A stretch of DNA of 64,000 nt, taken from the NCBI RefSeq assembly GCF_041346945.1, contig NZ_CP166850.1:4154001-4218000 (forward strand), given 5' to 3'. This DNA is from Amycolatopsis sp. cg9. Lineage in GTDB: Bacteria; Actinomycetota; Actinomycetes; Mycobacteriales; Pseudonocardiaceae. The position numbers and the translations under genes are program-made. Within the stretch, counting starts at the first letter, position 1. Each line of letters starts with the position of its first letter. This document shows positions 35,254-43,795 of this stretch, one piece after another. The notes beneath the pieces are model-generated. The model was not told the origin of the DNA and searched no databases. It saw nothing but the letters and a program-made list of their open reading frames with translations.

Positions 35254-35265
35254 GAAAGCGCTTCC
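35254..35265. promoter_or_regulatory. LacI-family operator-like palindrome, copy 2
   Basis: GAAAGCGCTTCC with perfect core AAGCGCTT (35256-35263), sharing AAGCGCTTCCC with the element upstream of the other GH105 gene (6383-6396). It lies between divergent GH105 and GH29 genes. Confidence 0.5.
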
Positions 35266-35304
35266 CACGGAGAACATCTACTCGCCTCACGACCGGCCGG
35301 TCAA

Positions 35305-35321
35305 GAGAGATCCGATCTCTC
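35305..35321. promoter_or_regulatory. Perfect 17-bp palindrome
   Basis: GAGAGATC-C-GATCTCTC, a perfect inverted repeat of 8-base arms next to the AT-rich promoter patch. Candidate operator for an unidentified regulator of the divergent GH105 and GH29 genes. Confidence 0.5.
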
Positions 35322-35466
35322 GTGTCATATATCAGATATTTAACTCGGATGGCGGGCGTTCGGTGTACCGGTGGCCGAAACGCGTGCCAAAGGTCGGATC
35401 AGAGCCTTGACTGAGGCCGCGCGGCAGGAGTACCACTCCGGGTGGACCAGACCACTGGAGGTCGTG

Positions 35467-37227
35467 ATGTTCCTGCGTCGCTTGGGTGTCGTGTGCGCCG
35501 CACTGCTGGCGGTGGCCGGGCTGGTCGCCGCGCCGGCGTCCGCCGATCTGCAGAAGCCGTCCCAGCAGTGGCTGCGGGACAGCCAGGCGGGCCTGTTCCT
35601 GCACTGGGGCATGCGCACCTCGCCCGGCTACACCAGTTGCAGCGCCTGGGAGAAGGCGATCACCGACGGCGGGTGGAGTCCCGCTTACTGGGTCACCGAA
35701 GCGAAGAAGCTGCACGCGTCGTACCTGGTGCTGGCCTCCTTCCACAGCCGCCTCGGCTACTCGCGGGCCTGGCCGTCGAAGATCCCCGGCAGCTGCAGCA
35801 CCAAGCGCGACTTCCTCGGCGAGCTGGTCGCCGCGGCGAAGGCCGACGGGCTCAAGGTCATCCTCTACATGACCAACGACGCCCAGTGGCACGACGAAGG
35901 CGGCCACGAGTGGCTCGACTCGGCAGGCTACTCGAAGTACAAGGGCAAGACGGTCGACCTCGACAGCCAGGACGGCTTCGGCCAGTTCAGCTACGACAAC
36001 TTCTTCGAGGTCATGAAGAACTACCCCGATCTCGGCGGGTTCTGGATCGACAACGACAACGCCTACTGGGAGTCCCACGACCTGTACCGGCAGATCTACC
36101 AGCAGCGCCCGGACTACCTGCTGAGCAACAACAACGAAGACTCGCCGATCATGGACACGATCAGCAACGAGCAGAAGACCGGCATGACCCCGTCGTACGA
36201 CTACCCGCAGGCGACGTACACGGCGATGCCGCGGCTGACGGAGGCGTGCTTCAAGCTGCCCGACACCGGCTCGTGGTGGTACGGCGGCTCGAACCCGCCG
36301 GTGAACAAGGCGCTCAACCTCGGCCGGCTGGTGACGAACTCCGGTTCGTCGATCAAGTCCCTGATGGCCGAGACGGCGATGGTGAACGGCAGGTTCCCGT
36401 CGAACCAGGAAGCGTTCAACACCTTCGCCGCGGGCTACCTCGGCCCGATCGCGGAATCCCTCGACGGCACCGAGGGCGCAGGGTACCTGTACGGCGGCAT
36501 GCAGCCCGGCTTCTGGAACGACGGCGCGCACGGCGTCATCACCATCCGCGGCGCGACGCAGTACGTGCACGTGCTGACCAAGCCGTCGGGGAGCACCCTG
36601 AAGATCCGCGACAACGGCTACCGCGTCTCCCGCGTCACGAACCTCCGCACCGGCTCGGCCATCGCTTTCAGCCAGGGGAACGGCAGCCTGACGCTGACCG
36701 GGCTGTCGGGCTGGGACCCCTACGACACGGTGTTCGAGGTCGGAACGACGGGCCGCACCGGGAGCTACGACCCGCACACCGTGACGGTCAAGGCGAGTGC
36801 TTCCGCGAGTGACCACAGTGGACAGTCCGCGAGCGACGGCGACTACCTGACGTACTTCGACAACGGCAAGACGCTCCCGGTCGACCTCGACTACGACCTC
36901 GGGTCGGCGAAACCGGTCCAGTACCTCGGCCTCAACCAGCGCGAGGACTCGGTGAGCTACGCCCGCTCGGACACCGAGCAGTCGGCGCGGATCAAGGGCT
37001 ACCAGGTGTTCGTGTCGGCCGACGGCAAGAACTGGGGGAGCGCGGTGAAGTCCGGAACCCTCCCGAGCCACCGCGGCGTCCAGTTCATCGACCTGACGGC
37101 GGTGACGACGAGGTACGTCCGCCTGCGGGTGACGAGCACGTACGCGGCCTCGAGCGACAGCACCCGCTACAAGCGGCTGCGCATCGACGAAACCTGGGTC
37201 GGCTCGGCCTACGCGACCGCGGGCTGA
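35467..37227 (+). CDS. Secreted GH29 alpha-L-fucosidase-like enzyme with discoidin-type C-terminus
   Basis: 586 residues. Signal peptide ending APASA, then a (beta/alpha)8 domain with AGLFLHWGMRTSPGY, SYLVLASFHSRLGY and YPDLGGFWIDNDNAYWES; the Asp in FWIDND is at the position of the GH29 nucleophile. The C-terminal 150 residues (SDHSGQSASDGDYLTYFDNGK onward, ending TTRYVRLRVTSTY) resemble an F5/8 type C carbohydrate-binding domain. Likely releases fucose from plant or host glycans. GGAGG lies five bases before ATG; GTG 35464 is an alternative start. Confidence 0.82.
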   Translation: MFLRRLGVVCAALLAVAGLVAAPASADLQKPSQQWLRDSQAGLFLHWGMRTSPGYTSCSAWEKAITDGGWSPAYWVTEAKKLHASYLVLASFHSRLGYSRAWPSKIPGSCSTKRDFLGELVAAAKADGLKVILYMTNDAQWHDEGGHEWLDSAGYSKYKGKTVDLDSQDGFGQFSYDNFFEVMKNYPDLGGFWIDNDNAYWESHDLYRQIYQQRPDYLLSNNNEDSPIMDTISNEQKTGMTPSYDYPQATYTAMPRLTEACFKLPDTGSWWYGGSNPPVNKALNLGRLVTNSGSSIKSLMAETAMVNGRFPSNQEAFNTFAAGYLGPIAESLDGTEGAGYLYGGMQPGFWNDGAHGVITIRGATQYVHVLTKPSGSTLKIRDNGYRVSRVTNLRTGSAIAFSQGNGSLTLTGLSGWDPYDTVFEVGTTGRTGSYDPHTVTVKASASASDHSGQSASDGDYLTYFDNGKTLPVDLDYDLGSAKPVQYLGLNQREDSVSYARSDTEQSARIKGYQVFVSADGKNWGSAVKSGTLPSHRGVQFIDLTAVTTRYVRLRVTSTYAASSDSTRYKRLRIDETWVGSAYATAG

Positions 37228-37228
37228 G

Positions 37229-38434
37229 CTACAGAACCCTCTCCAGGACGTCCGGCCCGGTCGCCCGCGCGATGGCCGCGCCGAGGGTCCGGTGCAGGTC
37301 ACCGGAGTCGGGAGTCGCGAAGTAGTGCGGCATGTCGGCCCGGTCGAGCGCCGCCGCGGCCGGTCCGATGCCGAGCAGGTAGGGCGAGTAGAGGATCAAG
37401 GAGTGCGCCCCGGGATCGGCGCAGAGCGCGGCCATCCCGGGGAACTCGGCCGCTTGGTGGACCTCGAAGCGTTCGGTGTCCGCGGCGTAGCGCTCTTTGA
37501 ACCGGGCGAACTTCGCCAGTGACTCCTTCGTCTTGGGGCCCAGCGCTTCACCGCGCAGCCGCGAGAAGATCGCCGTCGCCTCACCGGCCGGGTCGAGCAG
37601 GACGCAGCGGTAGGTGCCCCCGCGCCGAAGGAACTCGAGCACCGCGTCCCGGTAGACGGCGGGCCGGTCGGTGGTGGTGAGCCGGTTCGCGCAGGAGTTG
37701 AGCGTGGTGCCCAGGTCCAGCACTTCGCGGGTGGCGGCGCTGACCAGCTGCGCCTTTTCGTGCTGGCTCGGGCGGCGGGGGTAGGCGTGCACGCGGACGT
37801 CGCCGGGCAGCCCGGTGGCGCGCAGCCAGGCCCGCTTGCCCGGTTCCGCGTCGCCGTCGGTCGGCATGAGGTAGATGTCCTGCTCTTCGAACTCACCGAC
37901 CCACTCGAGCCGGCCGGCGAACGGGCCGGCCACCCGGTGGACCGCCCCGGACACCGCCAGCCGGTCCGGTGGCACCGCTTCCTCGAGGTGCGCCGCGAAG
38001 TTGATGTGCGGCGAATGGATCGAAGCCGACCGTTCGCCGGGGAGCCGCACGGGTCCCTTGTGCACGGCCAGCCGGAGCCGCAATTCGCCGGCGAACTCCG
38101 CGTCGGCGAGCTCCTCCCGCAGCCGCGGCACGTCTTCGTTCAGGATCGAGTGGCCGACGCTGAGCGCGACGTCCCGCGCGACGCTCTCGTTGTCGTCGTG
38201 CAGGATGAAGAAACCGCCGTCCCCGCGCCAGCTCCACAGTTCGGCCCGGGCGCACCCCATGGCCCGCGCGGCCATCTCGACCCGGGCGACCAGCCGCTCG
38301 CGCAGCAGGTCGAACGCGTGCGCGGCGCGGTCACGGGGATTGCGGCCGACGATGCTCGAATACCCCGCGGCGTCGAGGAACAGGACGTACACGTCGTCGT
38401 AGGTCACGTCGGCCTCGAACGAGTGGGCGCCCAT
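37229..38434 (-). CDS. Class III nucleotide-cyclase-like protein with unassigned C-terminal domain
   Basis: 401 residues. Cyclase homology domain at about 12-180: metal Asp D21 in VLFLDAAGYSS, second metal Asp D72 in WRGDGGFFIL, transition-state Asn N145 in INFAAH. The usual Arg four residues later is His149. So metal binding should be intact while catalysis could be altered. Residues about 220-400 (YRDAVLEFLRRGGTYRCVLLDP; GAHSLILYSPYLLG) look like a separate sensor or PLD-like domain I cannot name. Last gene of the four-gene operon, 48 bases after the nucleosidase-like gene. ATG 38434 has CTGGGG upstream; GTG 38446 is possible. Confidence 0.8.
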   Translation of the reverse strand: MGAHSFEADVTYDDVYVLFLDAAGYSSIVGRNPRDRAAHAFDLLRERLVARVEMAARAMGCARAELWSWRGDGGFFILHDDNESVARDVALSVGHSILNEDVPRLREELADAEFAGELRLRLAVHKGPVRLPGERSASIHSPHINFAAHLEEAVPPDRLAVSGAVHRVAGPFAGRLEWVGEFEEQDIYLMPTDGDAEPGKRAWLRATGLPGDVRVHAYPRRPSQHEKAQLVSAATREVLDLGTTLNSCANRLTTTDRPAVYRDAVLEFLRRGGTYRCVLLDPAGEATAIFSRLRGEALGPKTKESLAKFARFKERYAADTERFEVHQAAEFPGMAALCADPGAHSLILYSPYLLGIGPAAAALDRADMPHYFATPDSGDLHRTLGAAIARATGPDVLERVL

Positions 38435-38482
38435 GGTCCCCAGCACACCACAGATCCCGCGCGGTGTCTCGCGTTCCGCCGA

Positions 38483-39526
38483 TCAGCCTTCGCCGGGTAC
38501 CCGGCTCGGGATCACGAAGCTGGGCGGGATGTAGTCGCTCTCCAGGAACTCGAGGACGGTGTGCATCGCCAAGAGGGTGGCGAGGTACTGGTAGGAAGAA
38601 TCCTTTTCCTCGTCCCCGAAATCGGCGATGCCCCGGGCGATGATCCAATCCATGTCCCGGCAGGCGAAGGCGAAACCGTACGATTCCTGGTCACCGAGGA
38701 GGATGTGCTGGTTGGCCTCGTGGAGTTTGGCCAGCCGCTCGCCGTCGCGGAGCAGCTTGTCGCCGGAGGCGACGGCGTCCGACAGCACCGAGACCCGGGG
38801 CCGGAAGTCCGGCGGCAGGTCCGGCGGGCGGTCCTCGGCCGGCAGCTCGGCGATCGCGGTCGCGAGCCTCTCCCGCAGCCGCGAGCCCGCGGGGTCGAAC
38901 CGCGTGAGCTGCATGTTCATCTGACCGCGGCTGGCGACCGCCGGCCGCGGCTCGAAGCGGTCGGGCGTCAACCGGCCCGGCTCGTACCACCAGACCGTGC
39001 GCGGGAGGTAGACGTCGGCCCGCCGGGTCTGGCCGGCCAGGCCGGCGGCCATCCCGACGAGGATCCACACGCTCGCCCGGTAGAAGGCGGAGATCTCGTC
39101 GACGGCCTGCTGGGCGTGCAGGTTGTACGGCTCGCCGATCGTCGTCACCGCGACGGCCAGGCGGCCCGGCGGGTCGGCGAGCCCGGCCGCGGTGAGCGGG
39201 ATCCCGGCGCGGTAGAAGGGCCGGCCGCTGGACAGGACGTCCGGCGGGCTGTCGATCCGCAGCGCCGCCCGGGCCGCCTTGAACTCGATCGGTTGCACGG
39301 TGAGGATCATGACGTCGACGTCGCGCACCTGCTCGGCCGGCGCCGGGCGGCTGCGCCGCGCCGGGCTGCCCGCCATCGGCGGGAGGAACGACTCGACCAC
39401 GGCGACGTCGAACTCGGCTCTGTCCCGCTCCGGCAGCGGCTTCGCCCGGTTCGCGTAGTCGCGCACCATCAGGGTGCGCCGGAACACGTCGTCTTCCCGG
39501 TTGAGGTAGTGGGCGATCGACGCCAT
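38483..39526 (-). CDS. Nucleoside phosphorylase/nucleosidase superfamily protein
   Basis: 347 residues. The PNP_UDP_1-type domain spans about 60-340: DVDVMILTVQPIEFKAARAAL at its start, and near the end ESYGFAFACRDMDWIIARGIADFGDEEKD then YLATLLAMHTVLEFL, matching the pattern of the conflict-associated phosphorylase domains (RGIxDF..EKD). Such domains cleave nucleosides, and related ones act as effectors in bacterial defence (e.g. Detocs). No signal or membrane segment. ATG 39526 has GAGGAG; a GTG at 39577 overlapping the upstream stop would add 17 residues. Confidence 0.8.
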   Translation of the reverse strand: MASIAHYLNREDDVFRRTLMVRDYANRAKPLPERDRAEFDVAVVESFLPPMAGSPARRSRPAPAEQVRDVDVMILTVQPIEFKAARAALRIDSPPDVLSSGRPFYRAGIPLTAAGLADPPGRLAVAVTTIGEPYNLHAQQAVDEISAFYRASVWILVGMAAGLAGQTRRADVYLPRTVWWYEPGRLTPDRFEPRPAVASRGQMNMQLTRFDPAGSRLRERLATAIAELPAEDRPPDLPPDFRPRVSVLSDAVASGDKLLRDGERLAKLHEANQHILLGDQESYGFAFACRDMDWIIARGIADFGDEEKDSSYQYLATLLAMHTVLEFLESDYIPPSFVIPSRVPGEG

Positions 39527-39573
39527 CGACTCCTCGGGGCGCTCGCGGCTCCGGCGCGGTGACCGCGGGCTCG

Positions 39574-41262
39574 TCACGTCCACACCCGGCGCGGGCTCGG
39601 GAGCTCGTAGAGCGCGCGGATCGGCACCTCGTCGAGCTGGTCGGCCGGGACGAAGTTGAAGATCGGGGTGTAGGCGCGCGGGTGGATGTGGAACGCCTTG
39701 AGGATGTGGAGCATCTGCCGCGCGGTCTCGTTCGACGCGTTGATCTCGTCCAGCACCACCACCCGGGCCGGTCGCTGGGACAGGTGGTCCAGCTGCCGCC
39801 CCCAGCCGGTACCGGCGGCGATCCGCCGGACGTCGGCCGGGCCGGCGCCGTCGGCCCGGATCAGCGCCTCCCGGGGCAGCGGCACGGCGACCATCCGGTC
39901 CTCCGCCCATGGCTGCATCCGGCGGACCAGCATCTGGACCGCGGGCTCTTCGGGACACGCGATCACGGCGCCCGGCGCCACTTCCCGCATGATCAGCTCC
40001 AGCTTGTGGGCCAGGCAGTCGCCGAACTTGTCGAAGATCTCGGTGAACGGCGGGAAGTGCCGCAGCCGCTTGGGAACGGGCGGCCCGTAGCTCTCGGTGT
40101 CCCAGCCGACGCTGGTGAGGATGTGCCACGCGTCGTACGAGCGGAGCTCCGCGAATTCGTCGCGGTACTTGTCGGTGTGGGGGAGCGCCAGCTTGCACTG
40201 GTCGCAGTGGTCCCGGGCCACGTGCTCGGCGGCGACCTGCTTGATGGCCTGCACCGCCGGGAGACCGTTCGCCTCGACGTGGCAGTCCCGGGACATGAAC
40301 GCCGCGACCGAATACCGGTGCAGCCGGTAGCCCGCGTCCCGCGCCTGCCGGGCGACGGTGGTGTAGGTCGCCCCGGTGTTGATGAAGTCGACGAGGAACA
40401 TGTAGGTCGTGTCGTCGTTCGCGCGCGGTATCTCCGCCGCGTCCATCGGCCACTTGATCCAGGGCACGGTGAGCCGGTCGGCGGTCGCGGTGACGGCTTG
40501 TTCCATCCACGGGTCGGTCTTCGCCGGGATGATGAGGGTCGTCCTCGCGGCGGCCTTGCCCGCGACGCTGGTGATCTTCTCCAGCAGCAGGTCCGCCAGC
40601 TCGGTCACCGCGCGCGAGCCGTCGAAGAAGAAGTGGCTGCAGTGCTGTTCGCTGATGTCGAAGTGCCCGATGCGGCGGATGACCTTGTCTTCGAAGTCCG
40701 GCCCGGGTCCCCCGTTGAGCTCGCGGTACTTGGCTTGGAAGAGCTTGCGCGACGGCGGTTCGAACCGGCGTGGCGCGCCTCGCCGTTCCAGGTCGCCCGC
40801 CTTGTTCATGACGACGACGGTGCCGGAGTCCGCCGGGAGGTCGATGATGGGGTTCCAGAACGGGCTGAACTCCGCGTTGGGGAAGCTGGGCAGCAGGATC
40901 ACGCTGACCTGCTCGGCTCTCGTGGCGAACTTGGTGGCGCAGGAAGCCACCCAGTGCAGGAAGTTCTCACCGAGGTCCGCGTACCGGTTCCCCGAGCAGT
41001 CGATGATCTTGAGCTCCCGGTCCGCCGCCGACGTGGTGAAGCTGAGGATCTCCGTCGAGGGGAGGACCGAGTTCTGGATGTCGTCGGCCGGGACGTACCG
41101 CGTGAACTGCGCGGCCCGGCGCATCGAAACCGTCTTGACCAGCCGTTTCGCCAGCCACTCGTGGAAGTCGCGGCGTTTTTCGCCGACCGGTTCGGACACC
41201 AGGGTGCCGACGCGCACCACTTCCGTTTCGACTTGCCAGGGACCTCGCGGGCTACCGGGCAT
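39574..41262 (-). CDS. Protein with two phosphoribosyltransferase-like modules
   Basis: 562 residues. The N-terminal 235 residues are unassigned. Module 1 (about 240-345) has a PRPP-loop-like FLVDFINTGATY at 289-300, close to the consensus hydrophobic-D-x-x-x-TG-x-T. Module 2 (about 430-550) repeats the arrangement with VVVLDEINASNET at 501-513, where TG is replaced, so it may be inactive. HCDQC at 352-356 between them could bind zinc. No adjacent base-salvage gene. Overlaps the upstream gene by 11 bases. The function is not known; PRTase-like proteins of this kind recur in conflict and stress operons. Confidence 0.72.
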   Translation of the reverse strand: MPGSPRGPWQVETEVVRVGTLVSEPVGEKRRDFHEWLAKRLVKTVSMRRAAQFTRYVPADDIQNSVLPSTEILSFTTSAADRELKIIDCSGNRYADLGENFLHWVASCATKFATRAEQVSVILLPSFPNAEFSPFWNPIIDLPADSGTVVVMNKAGDLERRGAPRRFEPPSRKLFQAKYRELNGGPGPDFEDKVIRRIGHFDISEQHCSHFFFDGSRAVTELADLLLEKITSVAGKAAARTTLIIPAKTDPWMEQAVTATADRLTVPWIKWPMDAAEIPRANDDTTYMFLVDFINTGATYTTVARQARDAGYRLHRYSVAAFMSRDCHVEANGLPAVQAIKQVAAEHVARDHCDQCKLALPHTDKYRDEFAELRSYDAWHILTSVGWDTESYGPPVPKRLRHFPPFTEIFDKFGDCLAHKLELIMREVAPGAVIACPEEPAVQMLVRRMQPWAEDRMVAVPLPREALIRADGAGPADVRRIAAGTGWGRQLDHLSQRPARVVVLDEINASNETARQMLHILKAFHIHPRAYTPIFNFVPADQLDEVPIRALYELPSPRRVWT

Positions 41263-42406
41263 GGCGCAGGGGAAGGCGCACCGTCAGCAGGTTCCCGTGC
41301 AGGGGACGGCCGGTGAGCCGGGCGAGGTGCGCCCGGTACCTGCGGGTGCCGCGTTGCCGGCGAAGGCGGTTGCCGGCCAGGTTGAGCTGCTGGCACCCGG
41401 TCCGGATCTCGAGGGAGCCGCCGAACAGGTCCACGGCGCAGCGGTACAGCGCGTGCAGGCCGTAGCCGTGCGGGAACGCCCGGCGGGGCCCCGCGTCCGC
41501 GGTCCGGTGGGATATCCCGGGGAACAGGGCGGCCAGCAGGAGTTCCTCGTCCGCCGCCGTCGCGTCGGGTGTCCAGTTCGCGGGGTACTTCGACAGGCGT
41601 GGCTGCCAGCCCGAAGCTTCGACGGCGAAGGTGTCGTCGACGCCCGCGTCCGCGACCCGGAGGGACCGTTGCGCGGACAAGCCGGTCCGGAGCGCGCGGA
41701 TCATGCTGTCGCCGTTGTCCCACACCGAAATGGTGAGCTCGGCCCGGCCGGAACCGGTGGGGGTCACCCACGAGCTGATCGTCACCACGTCCCCGCCCGG
41801 GTGCAGCACGGCGTTCGCCAGCAGTTCGTGGATCACGACGCGGGCGACCTCCGCCCCGTCGTGCGCGAGCGCCGAGTCGAGGAAGCTGAGCACGAGCGGG
41901 CCGCGCCAGCGGGACCGCTCGGTGGCGACGACCGAGGCGATCTGCGGCTCGGCTTGGAACGAATAGGTCACGAAACCGAAAAACCGTTCGTCGCGGAGCC
42001 GCTCGTAGGCGGTGCTCGAAGGGCGGCTGGGGGAGGGGCGCAACAGCCGCACGCGGTCGTGGATCGGCACGACATCGGCGCCCCAGATGAGTGATCGGAA
42101 CTGCGGCCGCGACACCATCGCGGCCGCCGAGGGAAACGCGGATTCCAGGAGCAGTTCGGTCACCGCGGGATCCCGGGGCATCGAGATCCGGGTTTCGCGG
42201 CCGGTCGCGCTGCGTTCGTTGAGCACCGAAAGCAGGGTGGTCAGCCCGGCCATGTCGACCTGGGTCACATCGGCCAGGTCGAGGTCAAGGGGCTTCTCCC
42301 AGTCGATCGCGTTCAGCCGGGACACCTGCGCGGCGGCGGCCGCGGTGGTGATCGCGCCGGGGAGCAGGACCCGGAGCCATTCACCGGACGTGATCTCGAC
42401 CGACAT
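41252..42406 (-). CDS. STAS domain plus GHKL ATPase protein (anti-sigma/kinase-like)
   Basis: 384 residues. Residues 1-110 are a STAS domain (LDLDLADVTQVDMAGLTTLLSVL); the residue equivalent to the phosphorylated Ser in SpoIIAA is Ala. Residues about 150-384 are a GHKL ATPase: N-box HELLANAVLHP, G1 motif VWDNGDSM, G2 motif HGYGLHALY. Fusing a SpoIIAA-like and a SpoIIAB-like fold in one chain suggests a sensor or switch that starts the operon's response. ATG 42406 is preceded by GAGGGGG; the longer frame from TTG 42520 is less likely. First gene of the operon. Confidence 0.8.
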   Translation of the reverse strand: MSVEITSGEWLRVLLPGAITTAAAAAQVSRLNAIDWEKPLDLDLADVTQVDMAGLTTLLSVLNERSATGRETRISMPRDPAVTELLLESAFPSAAAMVSRPQFRSLIWGADVVPIHDRVRLLRPSPSRPSSTAYERLRDERFFGFVTYSFQAEPQIASVVATERSRWRGPLVLSFLDSALAHDGAEVARVVIHELLANAVLHPGGDVVTISSWVTPTGSGRAELTISVWDNGDSMIRALRTGLSAQRSLRVADAGVDDTFAVEASGWQPRLSKYPANWTPDATAADEELLLAALFPGISHRTADAGPRRAFPHGYGLHALYRCAVDLFGGSLEIRTGCQQLNLAGNRLRRQRGTRRYRAHLARLTGRPLHGNLLTVRLPLRHAR

Positions 42407-42515
42407 CGGCGTCCCCCTCGGCTGCGACGGCTGGCTCCGGAGTTTCAAATACTCCCCGGAGTTCCGGCCGACGAGAATCGATTCGACTGATTTGGGTGTT
42501 AACTGTCCAGAATCT

Positions 42516-42521
42516 GTCAAC
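42516..42521 (-). promoter_or_regulatory. Possible -35 element of the four-gene signalling operon
   Basis: TTGACA on the minus strand, 110 bases upstream of ATG 42406. The matching -10 is poor, so only the -35 is marked. The intervening stretch also has an inverted repeat CGGAGT/ACTCC flanking TTCAAAT near 42436-42454. Confidence 0.3.
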
Positions 42522-42551
42522 TCGATCGGGGTGAATGAATCACGAAAACCG

Positions 42552-43775
42552 TCAGGCCGGCTGGGCCAGCAGATCCACGGTCAGCGCCGCGGTCCAGCTG
42601 AACGAGCGGGTGCCGTGGCCTTCGCCGGTCAGTGGGTCGCAGTACTCCGCGAAGTCCGTGGCGGCCGCCGTGGTCAGCAGGTCCTCGCGCAGCCGGTCGG
42701 CCAGTGCGTGTTCGCCGTGGCCGAGGAGGCCGCGGTGGAGGAGCCAGCCGACGTTGGCCCACGACGGGCCGCGCCAGTAGCGGGCCGGGTCGAAGTCCGG
42801 GGCGGTCAGGTCGTAGCTCGGGACGCCGTGGACGCGGCCGAGGCCGAAGCGGGGGCCGGTCGCCGTGGCCAGGAGGGCCGGGGCGACCGCCAGGTCCGGC
42901 AGGACCAGCGGCAGCAGGCCCGCGCACGTGTGCTGCGGGGTCAGCGCGCCGGTGCGGACGTCGCGGGCGAAGAAGAACCCGTTGTCCCACAGGGTTTCCT
43001 GCAACGCCTTCGCGACGCGTGCCGCCGATTCGCGGTGGCGGGCGGCGGCCGCCGGGAGGGCGAGCTCGTCCGCGATCGTGGCCAGCGCCAGTTCGGCGTC
43101 GGCCAGCAGCGCGTTGAAGCCCGGGTCCTCCACGACGAACTCGCCGAAGTCCCGGTAGCCGCTGTCCCGGTAGTCCGCCGCGAGCCGGACGTACCGGCCG
43201 TAGTCCTCGTCGCTCGGGCGGTCGGCGGCGGTGCCGTGCGCCAGGTCGCGGCGGACGAACCCGGTCGACGGCGTGACGTGCGCCAGCGGGCCGTCCCACG
43301 CCGGGCTGTTGTCCATTCCGGACTCCCACGGGTGCACGATCGCGGCGAGCCCGCGCCCGCCCGCGTCGCGCGAACCCAGCAGGTATTCGTGCCAGGCCCG
43401 CAGTTTCGGGTACAGCGTGGCGAGGAACTCGCGGTCGGGCTCGGCTTCGTGCACCGCCAGCACCGCGCGCGCGTGCACCGGCGGCTGGATCAGCCCGGAC
43501 GTCCGCCCGGCCCGCCAGAAACCGGGGCCCGGGAAGTACGCCTCGGGCGGGGTGTCCGGGTTGAAGAGGATGTGCGGGACGCGGCCGTCGCGCCACTGCG
43601 CGGAGAACAGCGTCAGCAGCTCGCGCCGCGCGCGCTCGGGCGCCAGGTGGCGCAGGCCGAACGCGATGAACGCGGAGTCCCAGCTCCACTGGTGCGGGTA
43701 GAGCCCGCGCGAGGGCACGGTCGACGAGCCGAGCCAGTTGCCGGCCAGCACGGTCGCGGCTCGTGTTACATCCAT
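42552..43775 (-). CDS. MGH1-like (GH63-related) glycoside hydrolase, cytoplasmic
   Basis: 407 residues, no signal peptide. An (alpha/alpha)6-barrel enzyme: YPHQWSWDSAFIAFGLRHL at the start, HPWESGMDNSPAWD with an acidic catalytic candidate, and YWRGPSWANVGWLLHRGL near the end, the hallmark of the mannosylglycerate/glucosylglycerate-hydrolase-like MGH1 group. Likely cleaves a small intracellular glycoside. It is divergent from the ROK repressor, and the two share a perfect palindrome at 43796-43816. Confidence 0.82.
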   Translation of the reverse strand: MDVTRAATVLAGNWLGSSTVPSRGLYPHQWSWDSAFIAFGLRHLAPERARRELLTLFSAQWRDGRVPHILFNPDTPPEAYFPGPGFWRAGRTSGLIQPPVHARAVLAVHEAEPDREFLATLYPKLRAWHEYLLGSRDAGGRGLAAIVHPWESGMDNSPAWDGPLAHVTPSTGFVRRDLAHGTAADRPSDEDYGRYVRLAADYRDSGYRDFGEFVVEDPGFNALLADAELALATIADELALPAAAARHRESAARVAKALQETLWDNGFFFARDVRTGALTPQHTCAGLLPLVLPDLAVAPALLATATGPRFGLGRVHGVPSYDLTAPDFDPARYWRGPSWANVGWLLHRGLLGHGEHALADRLREDLLTTAAATDFAEYCDPLTGEGHGTRSFSWTAALTVDLLAQPA

Positions 43776-43795
43776 ATGTCCAAGTTATCTCCAAC

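Larger units (their letters stand above)
35062..35466. other. Divergent regulatory region, GH105 / GH29 genes
   Basis: 405 bases without a gene. It contains the TCAAG-loop hairpin (35102-35154), a LacI-type palindrome (35254-35265), a perfect 17-bp palindrome (35305-35321) and an AT-rich patch TCATATATCAGATATTTAAC near 35325-35344 suited to a promoter -10. Confidence 0.6.

Noticed and set aside
37229..42406. Classical CBASS or Pycsar assignment for the signalling operon
   Set aside because: There is no CD-NTase, TIR or transmembrane effector and no E1/E2/JAB gene; the STAS-GHKL and PRTase proteins are not part of those systems.
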